Source of the DNA: an uncultured Arsenicibacter sp.
GTDB lineage: Bacteria > Bacteroidota > Bacteroidia > Cytophagales > Spirosomataceae
NCBI RefSeq assembly: GCF_945952095.1
Contig: NZ_CAMFHL010000003.1
Coordinates: forward strand, 1-64,000
Direction: 5' to 3'
Length of the DNA: 64,000 nucleotides
In this document: one piece after another, positions 52,082 to 62,235 of the stretch
Layout: each line of letters begins with the position of its first letter
How positions within the stretch are numbered: position 1 is the first letter of the stretch
Notes under the pieces: generated by a model
What the model was told of the DNA's origin: nothing
Seen by the model: the letters and a program-made list of their open reading frames with translations, nothing else
Database searches by the model: none
Made by a program: the position numbers and the translations under genes

Positions 52082-55000
52082 ATGCCGCACAATTATATAC
52101 GACGCACTGAACGGTATAGTACCGGTCAGCTTAGTCCCTTTCTACGACTGCTTTACGGCAACTCTGTTCCGATATGGCTATGCGTTATTATCCTGAGCGT
52201 ATTTTCACCGGCCTATGCACAGGTCTTCTACGCCGTCAGTGACGGCTCAAACGCCACATCCAATGATCAGTTGCGCAGTGTAAACGTAGACGGTACCAAC
52301 GACCGGCTGATTGCGACCGGCTTTACCAATAATATCGGCGTCATTGCTGTTGACAGGGTCAATAAACATGTATTTGTCTCAAATGGACTGGCGACGGGAG
52401 GAGCGATTTATAAAGTCGATATGATCTCGGGAGGTGTTACGACTTTTCTCAATACATCCAGCATCGTACAGGGCATGGCTGTTGACAATACAAATAGCCG
52501 GTTGTATTACACACTGAGTGATAATAACGGTAGTACAACAACTGATCAGGTGCGAAGAATAAACCTGTCGGGGACAAACGATGTGTTGGTTGCTGCTGAT
52601 TTCGCATCGTCGATCGGCGACGTGGCGCTGGATCTGGTCAATAACCGCGCGTATGTCGGCGACCGGAATACGTCTGTGTCAAGAATATTCAGTGCGAACC
52701 TTAACTCAGGCGCAACAACCTATTTTGTCACAATCCCCACAGGCTTTGCGGCCCGCGGCCTTGCCGTTGATCACATCAACGGCTATTTGTATTATGCGTT
52801 CAATGATATTTCGGTTGCCAGTCGGGATGCGGTTCGCCGCATTGATCTGAGCGGCTCAAACGATGTGCAGGTGGCTACCGATTTTGTGACTGGTATCGGC
52901 GAAATCGCGCTGAATCTGGGGGAGAGTAAGCTGCTGCTGGCCGATAATAACGGCACAAGCGGGGTCATCAAACAGATTACACTCCCGGCCAATACGACGG
53001 CTACTTTTTTTACGCCCTCAAACGCAACGGTCGTTACCGGCATTGATCTCATTCCCTGTTCGTCAGGTTTTACCGTCAATAGCACCCTCGATGATGGAGA
53101 TGCTAATCCGGGCGATGGCGTCTGCCGGACGGCGGGCGGGGTCTGTACGCTGCGGGCAGCTATTCAGGAGGCCAATGCCTTACCTACCTGCAGCCCGATG
53201 CTGATTACGCTGCCAACGGGGCAAACGATTGGCCTTAGTTCGGCTTTGCCCACAGTAACGTTTAGCGGTACCATTGCCGGGGGAAGTATACTTTGTCCCT
53301 CAGCAGGTACAGGAGGGTCAACAATCTCTCGTACAGGTGTCACCGAATTCGGGATTTTTGCCCAGACTGCCGGTAAATTAACGTTACGGGATCTGACTAT
53401 AGCGAACGGGAACGGGCCTTCGGGGAATGATCTTGGTGGAGCTATTGCCTCATTTTCAAGCTGTACGCTGGTTACAGACCGGTGTATATTCAGGAATAAT
53501 GTGGCAGGTTCAGGAGGGGCTATTTATTCAGCAGGAGCGTTTGTCAGTGTAAATGAGACCTTTTTTGATGATAATTCCGCAGCGCTGGGAAGTGCTGGTT
53601 ATTTCAGCGATCAAGGGGCTGCTGTTATTACAAATTCGTCGGTAAGGCATGAAACTGGTGTTACCAGTACTATTGTATTTGATTTGATAGGGGGAGTTCT
53701 GTTGCTAAAAAATACTGTTATTGGAGGAAATGGGACTGCAGGAAAGGCAATCCGGCAAAACGCTTTGCCTGGAGGGACTTCTTCCTTATCTGTGCTTCAC
53801 ACAACATTTAACCTGCCAAATGCAACTTATCTGATTGAGTCTAATCGATTTACCGCGACACAGACGTTGTATCTGCAAAATAATGTTTTTGGTAGTTCAA
53901 AAAACACCCCGTTTATTTTTGGAGGATCCAGCGGTTCGCTGAACAGTACGTCCGGAGGCGGAAACGTCTTTGCCGGTGATGCTGATGCGGCTAATATCAC
54001 TGGTGCCGGCTTCACACCGGTTGCTTCGGATAAACAGAATGTAGGCGCGGCGCTGGCACTGGGGTCGCTCACTACCGTCTCCGGTGAGTGTCTGCCGGTC
54101 ATTCCGTTGGGTTGTTTCAGCCCGGCCATTAATGCGGCGGTATCCAGCACCATCACTACGGATATGTTTGGCAATACGCAGATCGGGGCTGCCCGTGATG
54201 CCGGTTCATACGAATCGACCAATGCGGCATCGGTGACCTTCACCGTCGCCGGCTCGGGAACAGCCTGTGCCGGTCGTGCTCTGACGCTGACGGCCGGTGG
54301 CTGTACAGGCGGGACAGTTAACTGGCCGGATGGTATTACGGGAAACGTTTATTCGAATACGTTAGCGGGTGTTTATACCGCAACCTGCACCATCGGGGCC
54401 TGTTCGACAACTGCAAGCGGGACGATCACGGCTGGTGTGGCTCCGGTAATTGCGGCGCCTGTCCTGACAACAGCCATAGCAGGCAACGCGCTGGCAAATG
54501 CCTTGTCGTTCACGGCATCCGGAGCCGGTGCGCCGTTTACATTTGCCTACAGTACCTTGCCGCCGGGTATCACGCTTTCATCAAATACGTCACCAATTTT
54601 AACGTTTAACGGTACACCAACGCAGGCAGGCACGTACCCGATCAGTGTGACAGCGACCAACAGTAACACGTGCCAGACGGTAAGCAATACGTATAATTTA
54701 ACAGTAAGCTGTGCGACGATGGCCATGAGCGCCTCCGCCAATCCGGCAACCTGCCAGGGAGCCGGGAGTCTGACGTTTGTGACCACGCTACCTGCCGGTA
54801 CCTATTCATTAAGTTATACCGGCTCCGGAAGTCCCAAAACGGTGACCGTTTCGGGCGGGCAGTTTGCGGTTACCGGGCTGATGGCCGGTACATACAGCAA
54901 CTTTTCCCTGAGTTACGGCAGCGGTCCTTGCCGGATAACCGACAACCGGATCATTACCCTGACTGATCCGGCTTCGGCAACAGTGACCCTGACGGCTAAT

Positions 55001-57094
55001 CTGAGCGGGAGTCTGACCTGCTCGCAAACCAGTCTGACGCTGACAGCTACCGGGGCATCCTCATATACATTTACCGGTCCCGGTATTGTCAGTCAAAACG
55101 CGATAGCCGGAACGGCAGTGGTCAATGCCGCCGGAGTATATTCTGTAACGGGCAGTAATGCGGCAGGGTGCAGAGATACTGATCAGGTGACGGTCACCGG
55201 CAGCACCACGGAGCCGGCGGGCGTGGGTCTGTCAGCCAGCCAGAGTGGTACGCTGACCTGCACCAACCGGAGCTTAACGCTGACGGCTTCGGCGACGGGC
55301 AGCGGGCTGAGCTATGGTTTTTCGGGTCCGGGCGTGGTGGCCCAGAGCGGTGCTTCGGCGACGGTAAACGCGGCGGGGACCTATACGGTGGTGGTGACGG
55401 GCGGCAACGGCTGCACGGCGTTGGCGACCACGACGGTATACAGCAACACGACGGCCCCGTCGGTGAGTTTATCACCGATGAACGCGACGCTGACCTGCGC
55501 CAGTCCAACGATAACGCTGACGGCGACGGCAGGGTCTGTGAATTACGCTTTCAGCAGCGGCCAGAACGGGTCGGGCAACACGCTGGTGGTGTCGGCGGCG
55601 GGAACCTATTCGGTGGTGGTCACGGGCAGCAACGGCTGCACGGCGTCCACGGCGGTTACCGTGCAGAGCAGTACGGCGGTCATTTCGGGTAACCTGACGG
55701 CCAGCGGCGCCATCAGCTGCCCGTCGCCCTCGGTGACGCTGACGGCCACCCCTGCCAGCCTGACCTACACCTTCGGGGGCGGGGCCATCCAGATCGGTAC
55801 AACCAATCGGGCGGTGGTCAATGCTGCCGGTCCGTATTCAGTAACCATCAGCGATGCCTCGGGTTGTACGGCAACCGCACAGGTGACGGTCACCGGCAGC
55901 ACCACGGCGCCGGCGGGTGTGGGTCTGTCGGCCAGCCAGAGCGGTACGCTGACCTGCACCAACCGGAGCTTAACGCTGACGGCTTCGGCGACGGGCAGCG
56001 GGCTGAGCTATGGTTTTTCGGGTCCGGGCGTGGTGGCCCAGAGCGGTGCTTCGGCGACGGTAAACGCGGCGGGGACCTATACGGTGGTGGTGACGGGCGG
56101 CAACGGTTGCACGGCGTTGGCGACCACGATGGTATACAGCAACACGACGGCCCCGTCGGTGAGTTTATCGCCGATGAATGCGACGCTGACCTGCGCGAGT
56201 CCGGCGGTAACGCTGACGGCGACGGCGGGGTCTGTAAATTACGCCTTCAGCAGTGGCCAGAACGGGTCGGCCAACACGCTGGCGGTGTCGGCGGCGGGGA
56301 CCTATTCGGTGGTGGTGACGGGGGCCAACGGCTGCACGGCGGCCACGGCGGTTACGGTCCAGAGCAGCACCTCAGCACCGACTGTCTCCATTACACCGAT
56401 GAATGCCACGCTGACCTGCGCCAGTCCAACGGTGGTCCTGACGGCTATTGGCAGCGGAACCGCTGTATGGTCGACCAGCGTAACGTCCAGTACGATTCTG
56501 GCGACTACCGCCGGACCGTATAGTGTGACGTTGACAAATGCCAGCGGCTGTACGGCTACGACCAGTACGCAGGTAAGCAGCAATACCGTCCTTACGGGAC
56601 TGATTGCTACAGTTAACGGGGCGTTAGGTTGCGGCACAACTAGTGTACAAATCATGGCGTCGGCACCCGGCGCTGCCTCTTTCACCGCGTTGGGGCCGGC
56701 TGCGTATCAGCAAACAAATACGAACGGTCAGTTCACCGTTACGGTTGCCGGTCAATATACCATCATTGCGATTGGTACGGGCGGCTGTACAAGTAGCACA
56801 ACCGTGACGGTTACGTCCGGAGGTGTGCCGCCAACTGCCGGAAATTTTGCGGCGGGTGGTACCCTGGGCAATGGCATATGTCAGGTCACTTTCTCCGCAT
56901 CAATTGTCGGGGATCGGGCCGTGATTACAGGGCCGGGCGGATACGTATTTTCCAGCGTATTCCGTACGGCAGGCTCGCGGATCATTACGGCTACCGGAGC
57001 CCGGCAACCCGGCACCTATACCCTGAAAGTATACAGCGGAAATTGTGAAACTACGTTAACGACCGGCCTCACCGGCACGGCCTGTAATGAATAG
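52082..57094 (+). CDS. Giant secreted protein: propeller, CSLREA, Ig-like repeats
   Basis: A 1670-aa secreted protein. The signal sequence is long and hydrophobic near residues 30-46 (WLCVIILSVFSPAYAQ). Residues 47-325 form a six-bladed YWTD/LDL-receptor-like propeller (repeat units such as NRLYYTLSDNNG and INGYLYYAFND). A CSLREA-type domain follows (FTVNSTLDDGDANPGDGVC, CTLRAAIQEANALP), then a parallel beta-helix region. From residue about 700 there are at least eight Ig-like repeats with the signature LTCxxxxLTLTA. A 163-residue block is duplicated (1036-1198 and 1268-1430). The C-terminal 90 residues match those of the 1381-aa protein. It is a likely adhesin or matrix protein. Confidence 0.85.
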   Translation: MPHNYIRRTERYSTGQLSPFLRLLYGNSVPIWLCVIILSVFSPAYAQVFYAVSDGSNATSNDQLRSVNVDGTNDRLIATGFTNNIGVIAVDRVNKHVFVSNGLATGGAIYKVDMISGGVTTFLNTSSIVQGMAVDNTNSRLYYTLSDNNGSTTTDQVRRINLSGTNDVLVAADFASSIGDVALDLVNNRAYVGDRNTSVSRIFSANLNSGATTYFVTIPTGFAARGLAVDHINGYLYYAFNDISVASRDAVRRIDLSGSNDVQVATDFVTGIGEIALNLGESKLLLADNNGTSGVIKQITLPANTTATFFTPSNATVVTGIDLIPCSSGFTVNSTLDDGDANPGDGVCRTAGGVCTLRAAIQEANALPTCSPMLITLPTGQTIGLSSALPTVTFSGTIAGGSILCPSAGTGGSTISRTGVTEFGIFAQTAGKLTLRDLTIANGNGPSGNDLGGAIASFSSCTLVTDRCIFRNNVAGSGGAIYSAGAFVSVNETFFDDNSAALGSAGYFSDQGAAVITNSSVRHETGVTSTIVFDLIGGVLLLKNTVIGGNGTAGKAIRQNALPGGTSSLSVLHTTFNLPNATYLIESNRFTATQTLYLQNNVFGSSKNTPFIFGGSSGSLNSTSGGGNVFAGDADAANITGAGFTPVASDKQNVGAALALGSLTTVSGECLPVIPLGCFSPAINAAVSSTITTDMFGNTQIGAARDAGSYESTNAASVTFTVAGSGTACAGRALTLTAGGCTGGTVNWPDGITGNVYSNTLAGVYTATCTIGACSTTASGTITAGVAPVIAAPVLTTAIAGNALANALSFTASGAGAPFTFAYSTLPPGITLSSNTSPILTFNGTPTQAGTYPISVTATNSNTCQTVSNTYNLTVSCATMAMSASANPATCQGAGSLTFVTTLPAGTYSLSYTGSGSPKTVTVSGGQFAVTGLMAGTYSNFSLSYGSGPCRITDNRIITLTDPASATVTLTANLSGSLTCSQTSLTLTATGASSYTFTGPGIVSQNAIAGTAVVNAAGVYSVTGSNAAGCRDTDQVTVTGSTTEPAGVGLSASQSGTLTCTNRSLTLTASATGSGLSYGFSGPGVVAQSGASATVNAAGTYTVVVTGGNGCTALATTTVYSNTTAPSVSLSPMNATLTCASPTITLTATAGSVNYAFSSGQNGSGNTLVVSAAGTYSVVVTGSNGCTASTAVTVQSSTAVISGNLTASGAISCPSPSVTLTATPASLTYTFGGGAIQIGTTNRAVVNAAGPYSVTISDASGCTATAQVTVTGSTTAPAGVGLSASQSGTLTCTNRSLTLTASATGSGLSYGFSGPGVVAQSGASATVNAAGTYTVVVTGGNGCTALATTMVYSNTTAPSVSLSPMNATLTCASPAVTLTATAGSVNYAFSSGQNGSANTLAVSAAGTYSVVVTGANGCTAATAVTVQSSTSAPTVSITPMNATLTCASPTVVLTAIGSGTAVWSTSVTSSTILATTAGPYSVTLTNASGCTATTSTQVSSNTVLTGLIATVNGALGCGTTSVQIMASAPGAASFTALGPAAYQQTNTNGQFTVTVAGQYTIIAIGTGGCTSSTTVTVTSGGVPPTAGNFAAGGTLGNGICQVTFSASIVGDRAVITGPGGYVFSSVFRTAGSRIITATGARQPGTYTLKVYSGNCETTLTTGLTGTACNE
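55187..56371 (+). repeat. 489-bp internal tandem-like duplication
   Basis: 55187-55675 and 55883-56371 are nearly identical at the DNA level, offset by exactly 696 bp (232 codons), within the Ig-like repeat region. Almost all differences are single bases, most of them silent, so the copy is recent or maintained by gene conversion. The interval between them is a different Ig-like unit. Confidence 0.9.
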
Positions 57095-57162
57095 CAAGTA
57101 GAGAGTGCATGTTGATGGATGCGTGAAAATACCCGGCCAGATCGGGTCAAATAGGTAACCGG

Positions 57163-57195
57163 AATCGGCGTCAGGAATCCTGATGCCGATTTTTT
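57163..57195 (+). terminator. Terminator of the 1670-aa protein gene
   Basis: A 13-bp stem (57163-57175 with 57179-57191, one G-U) and then five T. Confidence 0.88.
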
Positions 57196-57263
57196 ATGGT
57201 GTAAACCACGAAGACGGAAAGAAATGAAGGAGCACAACGATGGTTAGTACCTGTCTAACCGGA

Positions 57264-57848
57264 TTATATCGCCGGCATGGCTTTGATTTTTTCGAGGGCC
57301 TGTTGTTTTAGGGGCTCGCGTAAAAGCTGGTTAGTTTGGGTGAAATAGCGGTGATTACCCAGAAACGCTACCTGAATCGGGAGCCAGCGGGCAGGGTCGG
57401 GGAGCTTATTATAAGTGATCCACTCAGTGTACAGGGTCTGGCTGATGGCCGGGTAGTCGGTACGGCCGAGATAGTCAAGATCGGCATCACAAATAATCTG
57501 TTCCGGTAAATTTTGCGGCGACTGCGGAATGCGGGTCGCCCTGATCAGCGCGCAGACTGCGTCAATCTGACCGGTTGTATAGCCGAAATCCGGCAGAATG
57601 GCCTGAGCCATGCGGCATCCTTCTTCCTCGTGATCATCATACGTCCGGATAAACCCGGCATCGTGGTAATACGCCGCTGTCTGTAGAATAGCTACCGTCT
57701 CCTCATCCGTTATCCCTTCGGCTGCTGCCAGACGCGCCGATTGCTCAACCACATCAAGGGTGTGTTGTACGCAGTGATAGGTCAGATCAGGGGAGAGTTT
57801 CCGGGTTAGCTCATCCAGAATATACTGGCAGGCAGTGATCAGGTCCAT
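57264..57848 (-). CDS. HD-domain phosphohydrolase-like protein
   Basis: A 194-aa cytoplasmic protein of the HD superfamily. The metal-binding His residues lie in TYHCVQHTLDVVEQS and AAYYHDAGFIRTY, followed by ACALIRATRIP-type helices. The C-terminus has ADLDYLGRTDYP. These are typical metal-dependent phosphohydrolases, but no substrate is known here. The start is ATG 57848; the frame extends 22 codons upstream without support. It is convergent with the giant secreted protein gene. Confidence 0.85.
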   Translation of the reverse strand: MDLITACQYILDELTRKLSPDLTYHCVQHTLDVVEQSARLAAAEGITDEETVAILQTAAYYHDAGFIRTYDDHEEEGCRMAQAILPDFGYTTGQIDAVCALIRATRIPQSPQNLPEQIICDADLDYLGRTDYPAISQTLYTEWITYNKLPDPARWLPIQVAFLGNHRYFTQTNQLLREPLKQQALEKIKAMPAI

Positions 57849-58015
57849 AGGAAATGCAAACAGGTTCGGGCATAAATATAGCAGTTTGGTTAATATTCCG
57901 GATGAAGTAAACAAATATGAATTTAGGTATACGAAATATGATATTTATTGAGACATGAGGTGTCGGTTTGAACATAAATTAATTTATTTGTGCTTCTATA
58001 TTAACCGTAACGTAT

Positions 58016-61000
58016 ATGCATAAACCTTTACGATGGCTCTTGCTGCTTTTAGTAGCAATTAACTATCCTGTAGTTGCACAGCAGCTTCCCTGCGGCTATG
58101 GAACCCTGAAACCCGCTGATGAACAAATAGCGCAGCAGTTGATTCGCCAGTTCAGAGGCATGGTCAACAAAGATGCCAGTTCGGGGCCGGTGTACATTGC
58201 TGTAAAACCTCACTTTGTCCGGACTAATGAAGGGGTGACAAACCTGTCCATGCAGTCCTTCAACAACGCGCTGGCGATCTGCAACAAGTATTTTATTAAT
58301 GCGAATATCCAGTTTTATATCTGTGGTACGCCGGCCAATACGCCTAACTACATCAACAATACGGCAATGTATAACTGGGATACGCAGAATTTTGACCGCG
58401 ATGCCATTACCAACGCCAATAACCTCGATAATGCCCATAATATTTATTTCAGTAATAGCCTTGGCGGGGTTGGCGGGTTCTCATTCGGAGCTACTCAGAA
58501 TAAAGTCAATAACCGGACCTTTGTGCTGAACGGGCAGGCCGATGATGATAAAACGCTGGCCCATGAGCTGGGGCATTACTTTAATCTGCCGCATACGTTT
58601 AATAACAGCGACGCCACTACTATTGCTGACCGGGAGCTGGTAACCCGGAATCCGTCGGAGATCGCTCCGCGTTTATCGGCCAACTGCGACACAAAAGGGG
58701 ACTATATCTGTGATACACCGGCTGACCCCTATAATCTGGATAATGGTAAGCTGACAGATTGTTCGACAACGGGGGCCGGTATTACGGCAGTTGATGCCAA
58801 CGGCGATGCTTTTGTGCCGATGCCTGACAACATCATGGGCTACTACTTCTGTGCAACCAACCGGTTTACGGCCGGCCAATATGCCCGGATGAACGCGGCT
58901 CTCGCCATTAATAACGTCCCGAACGCAAACCCGGCTAAACAGTACACGCTGGATTGTGCCGAAACGGCGCAGGCGGCCCCATCTAATGTGGCTGCTTCGT
59001 TGATTTCCAGTGCGGTGGCGGTAGGTGTTGTGCTGACATGGACCGATAATTCGGCCGATGAAACCGGGTACATCATTGAGCGGTCAACCGATCCGGTGAC
59101 CGGATTTCTGGCTATTGGCGGGGTGGATGCCAACGTCACAACCTATACCGATCGGTCGGCTACCAAAGGCGTGACGTACTACTACCGGGTTAAACCATCG
59201 AATAGTAAAGCGAATTACAGTACGAATAGCCAATCGGTCAGTATGCCTGCTTATTGCGCGCCGTTATATGGTTCAACGTGCCTTGTCAACCGGAATATTA
59301 ATAATTTCAGAGTAGCCACGACCAGCAATGTTGTGTTGATTGAGAACAGCAATAGCGGCTGTTCGCCAAACGCATATGGTGACTTTACCGGTCTGACAGC
59401 TGCCACGGTGACGCCGGGTACGACATACAATTTTACCATGAATACCGGTTATGATGCTGGCTATTATAGCCAGCATATTGCCATCTGGATTGACGCCAAC
59501 AACAATGCTGATTTCACAGATGCCGGTGAGCGGGTTTATCAAAGTACAGGCGATGTCATGAATGGTACTACCCGGATAACCGGACAGTTTACCGTGCCCT
59601 TATCGGCAACGTCCGGTAACGTCCGTTTACGGATTCGCAGCCGGTATAAAGGGAGCGGGCTTGTCGATGACCCCTGTGTTGAATATGGATCGGGTGAAGG
59701 CGAGGATTATCTGCTCTTCGTGAAACCAGCTATGACGATAACCAGCAGTATCAGTGCCGTTTGTTACGCCGCCAATACGTTTCCGGTTTCTTTTTCAACG
59801 AATATTACGCCGGATCAGGGCAACGAATACCGGATTGAATTATCCGATCAGGCAGGGAGTTTCAGCTCGCCAACCGTTATCGGGACGGGGACCGGTAGCC
59901 CGGTAACGGTCACCATTCCGCAGGCGACAGCGCCCGGCAGCGGCTATAAGTTACGGGTTGTTGGTACGGCGCCGGCTCTGACTAGTGCCGAAACAGCTAC
60001 GTTTGTTTTCAGCGGGTCCATCGCTTTAACGATGACGAGCACCTCGGCTTGTGAAGGCCAGACGGTTACCCTCTCGGCAACGGCTACAGAAGGCAGTCAG
60101 CTGTTTTCCTACACCTTCACAGGGGCCAACGGAGTACTTGCCGGCAGCGGTAACACACGGACGGTTCCTGTCCGGACTGCCGGTCCGCAGACATTCTCAG
60201 TGACGGCGACGAATACGTACGGGTGCCGGCAGACTGCCATTACCTCAACGACCGTTTTTGCTAATCCGGTGCTGTCCGTCACCTCGGGAAGCTCAACGAC
60301 GCTGACGTGCCTGCAACCATCGCTGACGCTGACGGCGTCGGGCGCTTCCGGGTACACGTTTGCCGGTCCGGGTATTCTGAGTCAGGATGCCTCGGGAACG
60401 GCCGTGATCAACGTGCCCGGAACATACACCGTCACGGGGGCAAATGCTAACGGGTGTGTCGGAGCAACAACAATTGTTATTGCCAACGACCCCACGTTTC
60501 CGACCGTAGATCTGACACCTTCGAGCGCCACGCTGACCTGCGCAAGCCCGTCGCTGACCCTGACTGCTTTAACGTCTGAAACGGCTATTCTGTGGTCAGA
60601 CGGTAGTACCGGAATGACACTACCCGTGAGTGCGAGTGGTGTTTATTCAGTTACGGTGACCAGTGCCAGCGGCTGTACGGCCACCGCTTCAGCAACTATT
60701 GACGCCGATCAGGTCGATCCGGTACCGGTGTTGTCGGTTTTACCATCGACCACGCTGACTTGTACCAATCCCACGCTTTCCCTGACCGCAACGGGCGGTA
60801 CCAGTTATACATTAACCGGTACGGGGGGCGCACAACAATCTGTAACCGGTATATTCCAGGTCTCGCAGGCAGATACCTATACCGTCCTGGTAGCGAAACC
60901 AAACGGGTGCACCGCCAGTCAGACGATTGGTATTACATCAGATCAGAATGCGCCCATTCCGACACTAAGTGCCGGCAGCAATACCACCATTGGTTGTCAG

Positions 61001-62161
61001 CAAACCAGTCTGACCCTGACCGCAGGCGGGGGAACATCCTATACATTCACCGGCCCCAGTTTGTCAACGCAGAATACGTCCGGAACGGCCGTGATTACGC
61101 AGGGTGGTGTGTTTAGTGTGCTGGTCGGAACGGCAAACGGCTGCTCAAGCCAGACAACGATTATTATTGACCAGGTGTCTTATCCGGCTGCGTTCAGTGT
61201 CAGCTCGGGTAATCAGTGTCTTGCTGCCAGTGTAACGCTGACGGCCAGTGGTTGTCCGGCAAACGGCACAGTATACTGGCCGGAGAGCCTGACTGGCAAT
61301 ACGTTTGTGTTGTCAACGGCAGGGGTTTATACGGCTACCTGTGTCGTCGGCGACTGTAGTAAAACGTTCAGCGGTACCATCAGCGAAGGGGTACCCGTGC
61401 AGGTCAGCAGTTTCTCAGCTACCAGTACACTAACCTGTTCACTGACCAGCGTAGCGTTGCAGGCGGGTGGGGTCGGTTTGGGGTATCAGATTAGCGGTCC
61501 CGGTGGCTTCACCTATGCGCAGACGTTTGGCAGCGACATCAATCACCAGATCATGGCGCCGAATGTGACACAGGCCGGAACCTATACACTCGTGCTGTCG
61601 CGGGGAGGCTCCTGTACGACCAGCCAGACCACTGAGGTAGGGGTGAGTTATCAATCAGTACCGATGACCGTTGTGTCTGACGGACCGATTGGTTGCGGGA
61701 AAGCATCGTCAGTGATTAGTGTTCCGGCCGGTTCAGGAACCAGCTACTCGTTACTTTCCGGAGGCGAAGTGCTTCAGGTAAACCCAACCGGAACATTCAG
61801 TGTAACAACGGCGGGCAGCTATACTGTTGTCGCCAGTCTGCCGACCGGTCCGGGCTGTCAGGGCGTGGGTCAGGTGACGGTTGGTTCGGGCGGTTTGCCG
61901 CCGGTGGCGTCATCGGTTACGGCCAGCGGGGTATTGAGTTGCCGCCAGCCGGTAGTCCGGATTATGGCCAATGCCTATGGTGATTCGTTTGTGTTTACCG
62001 GCCCGGATGGCTACGTTTTTTCGACGGTTTACCGGGCTGTGGGCCAGTATGAGTCAGTGGGGCTTAATGTGACCAAACCGGGGACCTATACATTTGTGGT
62101 AGGCAGCGGCGATTGTAAGGCGTCGTATTCAGTGACGGTGGCTGGTGAGGCTTGCCGGTAG
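58016..62161 (+). CDS. Secreted M43 metalloprotease with GEVED and Ig-like repeats
   Basis: A 1381-aa secreted protein. A signal peptide (WLLLLLVAINYPVVAQ) leads to a pappalysin-type M43 zinc protease: HELGHYFNLPH at 183-193 and the Met-turn NIMGYYF. A fibronectin type III-like domain follows (PSNVAASLISSAVAVG, YYYRVKPSN), then a GEVED domain (IWIDANNNADFTDAGERV, GEGEDYLLFV) and about eight Ig-like repeats with LTCxxPxLTLTA. The C-terminal 90 residues match those of the 1670-aa protein. No classical type IX C-terminal domain was recognised. It probably cleaves proteins at the cell surface. Confidence 0.9.
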   Translation: MHKPLRWLLLLLVAINYPVVAQQLPCGYGTLKPADEQIAQQLIRQFRGMVNKDASSGPVYIAVKPHFVRTNEGVTNLSMQSFNNALAICNKYFINANIQFYICGTPANTPNYINNTAMYNWDTQNFDRDAITNANNLDNAHNIYFSNSLGGVGGFSFGATQNKVNNRTFVLNGQADDDKTLAHELGHYFNLPHTFNNSDATTIADRELVTRNPSEIAPRLSANCDTKGDYICDTPADPYNLDNGKLTDCSTTGAGITAVDANGDAFVPMPDNIMGYYFCATNRFTAGQYARMNAALAINNVPNANPAKQYTLDCAETAQAAPSNVAASLISSAVAVGVVLTWTDNSADETGYIIERSTDPVTGFLAIGGVDANVTTYTDRSATKGVTYYYRVKPSNSKANYSTNSQSVSMPAYCAPLYGSTCLVNRNINNFRVATTSNVVLIENSNSGCSPNAYGDFTGLTAATVTPGTTYNFTMNTGYDAGYYSQHIAIWIDANNNADFTDAGERVYQSTGDVMNGTTRITGQFTVPLSATSGNVRLRIRSRYKGSGLVDDPCVEYGSGEGEDYLLFVKPAMTITSSISAVCYAANTFPVSFSTNITPDQGNEYRIELSDQAGSFSSPTVIGTGTGSPVTVTIPQATAPGSGYKLRVVGTAPALTSAETATFVFSGSIALTMTSTSACEGQTVTLSATATEGSQLFSYTFTGANGVLAGSGNTRTVPVRTAGPQTFSVTATNTYGCRQTAITSTTVFANPVLSVTSGSSTTLTCLQPSLTLTASGASGYTFAGPGILSQDASGTAVINVPGTYTVTGANANGCVGATTIVIANDPTFPTVDLTPSSATLTCASPSLTLTALTSETAILWSDGSTGMTLPVSASGVYSVTVTSASGCTATASATIDADQVDPVPVLSVLPSTTLTCTNPTLSLTATGGTSYTLTGTGGAQQSVTGIFQVSQADTYTVLVAKPNGCTASQTIGITSDQNAPIPTLSAGSNTTIGCQQTSLTLTAGGGTSYTFTGPSLSTQNTSGTAVITQGGVFSVLVGTANGCSSQTTIIIDQVSYPAAFSVSSGNQCLAASVTLTASGCPANGTVYWPESLTGNTFVLSTAGVYTATCVVGDCSKTFSGTISEGVPVQVSSFSATSTLTCSLTSVALQAGGVGLGYQISGPGGFTYAQTFGSDINHQIMAPNVTQAGTYTLVLSRGGSCTTSQTTEVGVSYQSVPMTVVSDGPIGCGKASSVISVPAGSGTSYSLLSGGEVLQVNPTGTFSVTTAGSYTVVASLPTGPGCQGVGQVTVGSGGLPPVASSVTASGVLSCRQPVVRIMANAYGDSFVFTGPDGYVFSTVYRAVGQYESVGLNVTKPGTYTFVVGSGDCKASYSVTVAGEACR

Positions 62162-62170
62162 TTTTTTGCC

Positions 62171-62225
62171 GAATGGCGGGGAGCATCCAAGAGGTTCAAA
62201 ACTTCCTGGATGCTCCCCGCCATTC
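62171..62225. repeat. 26-bp hairpin between convergent genes
   Basis: The arms are 62171-62196 and 62200-62225, with 24 of 26 positions pairing, and a three-base loop. It shares CGGGGAG and AACTTCCTGG words with the hairpins at 47446-47520. No T-run; a probable bidirectional terminator. Confidence 0.8.
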
Positions 62226-62235
62226 GCTCTTTCGA

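Noticed and set aside
55864..56523. 219-aa frame of Gly/Asp/Arg-rich sequence inside the 1670-aa gene
   Set aside because: It comes from the skewed base composition of the Ig repeats in another frame. It has no start signal and the giant gene is clearly coding.
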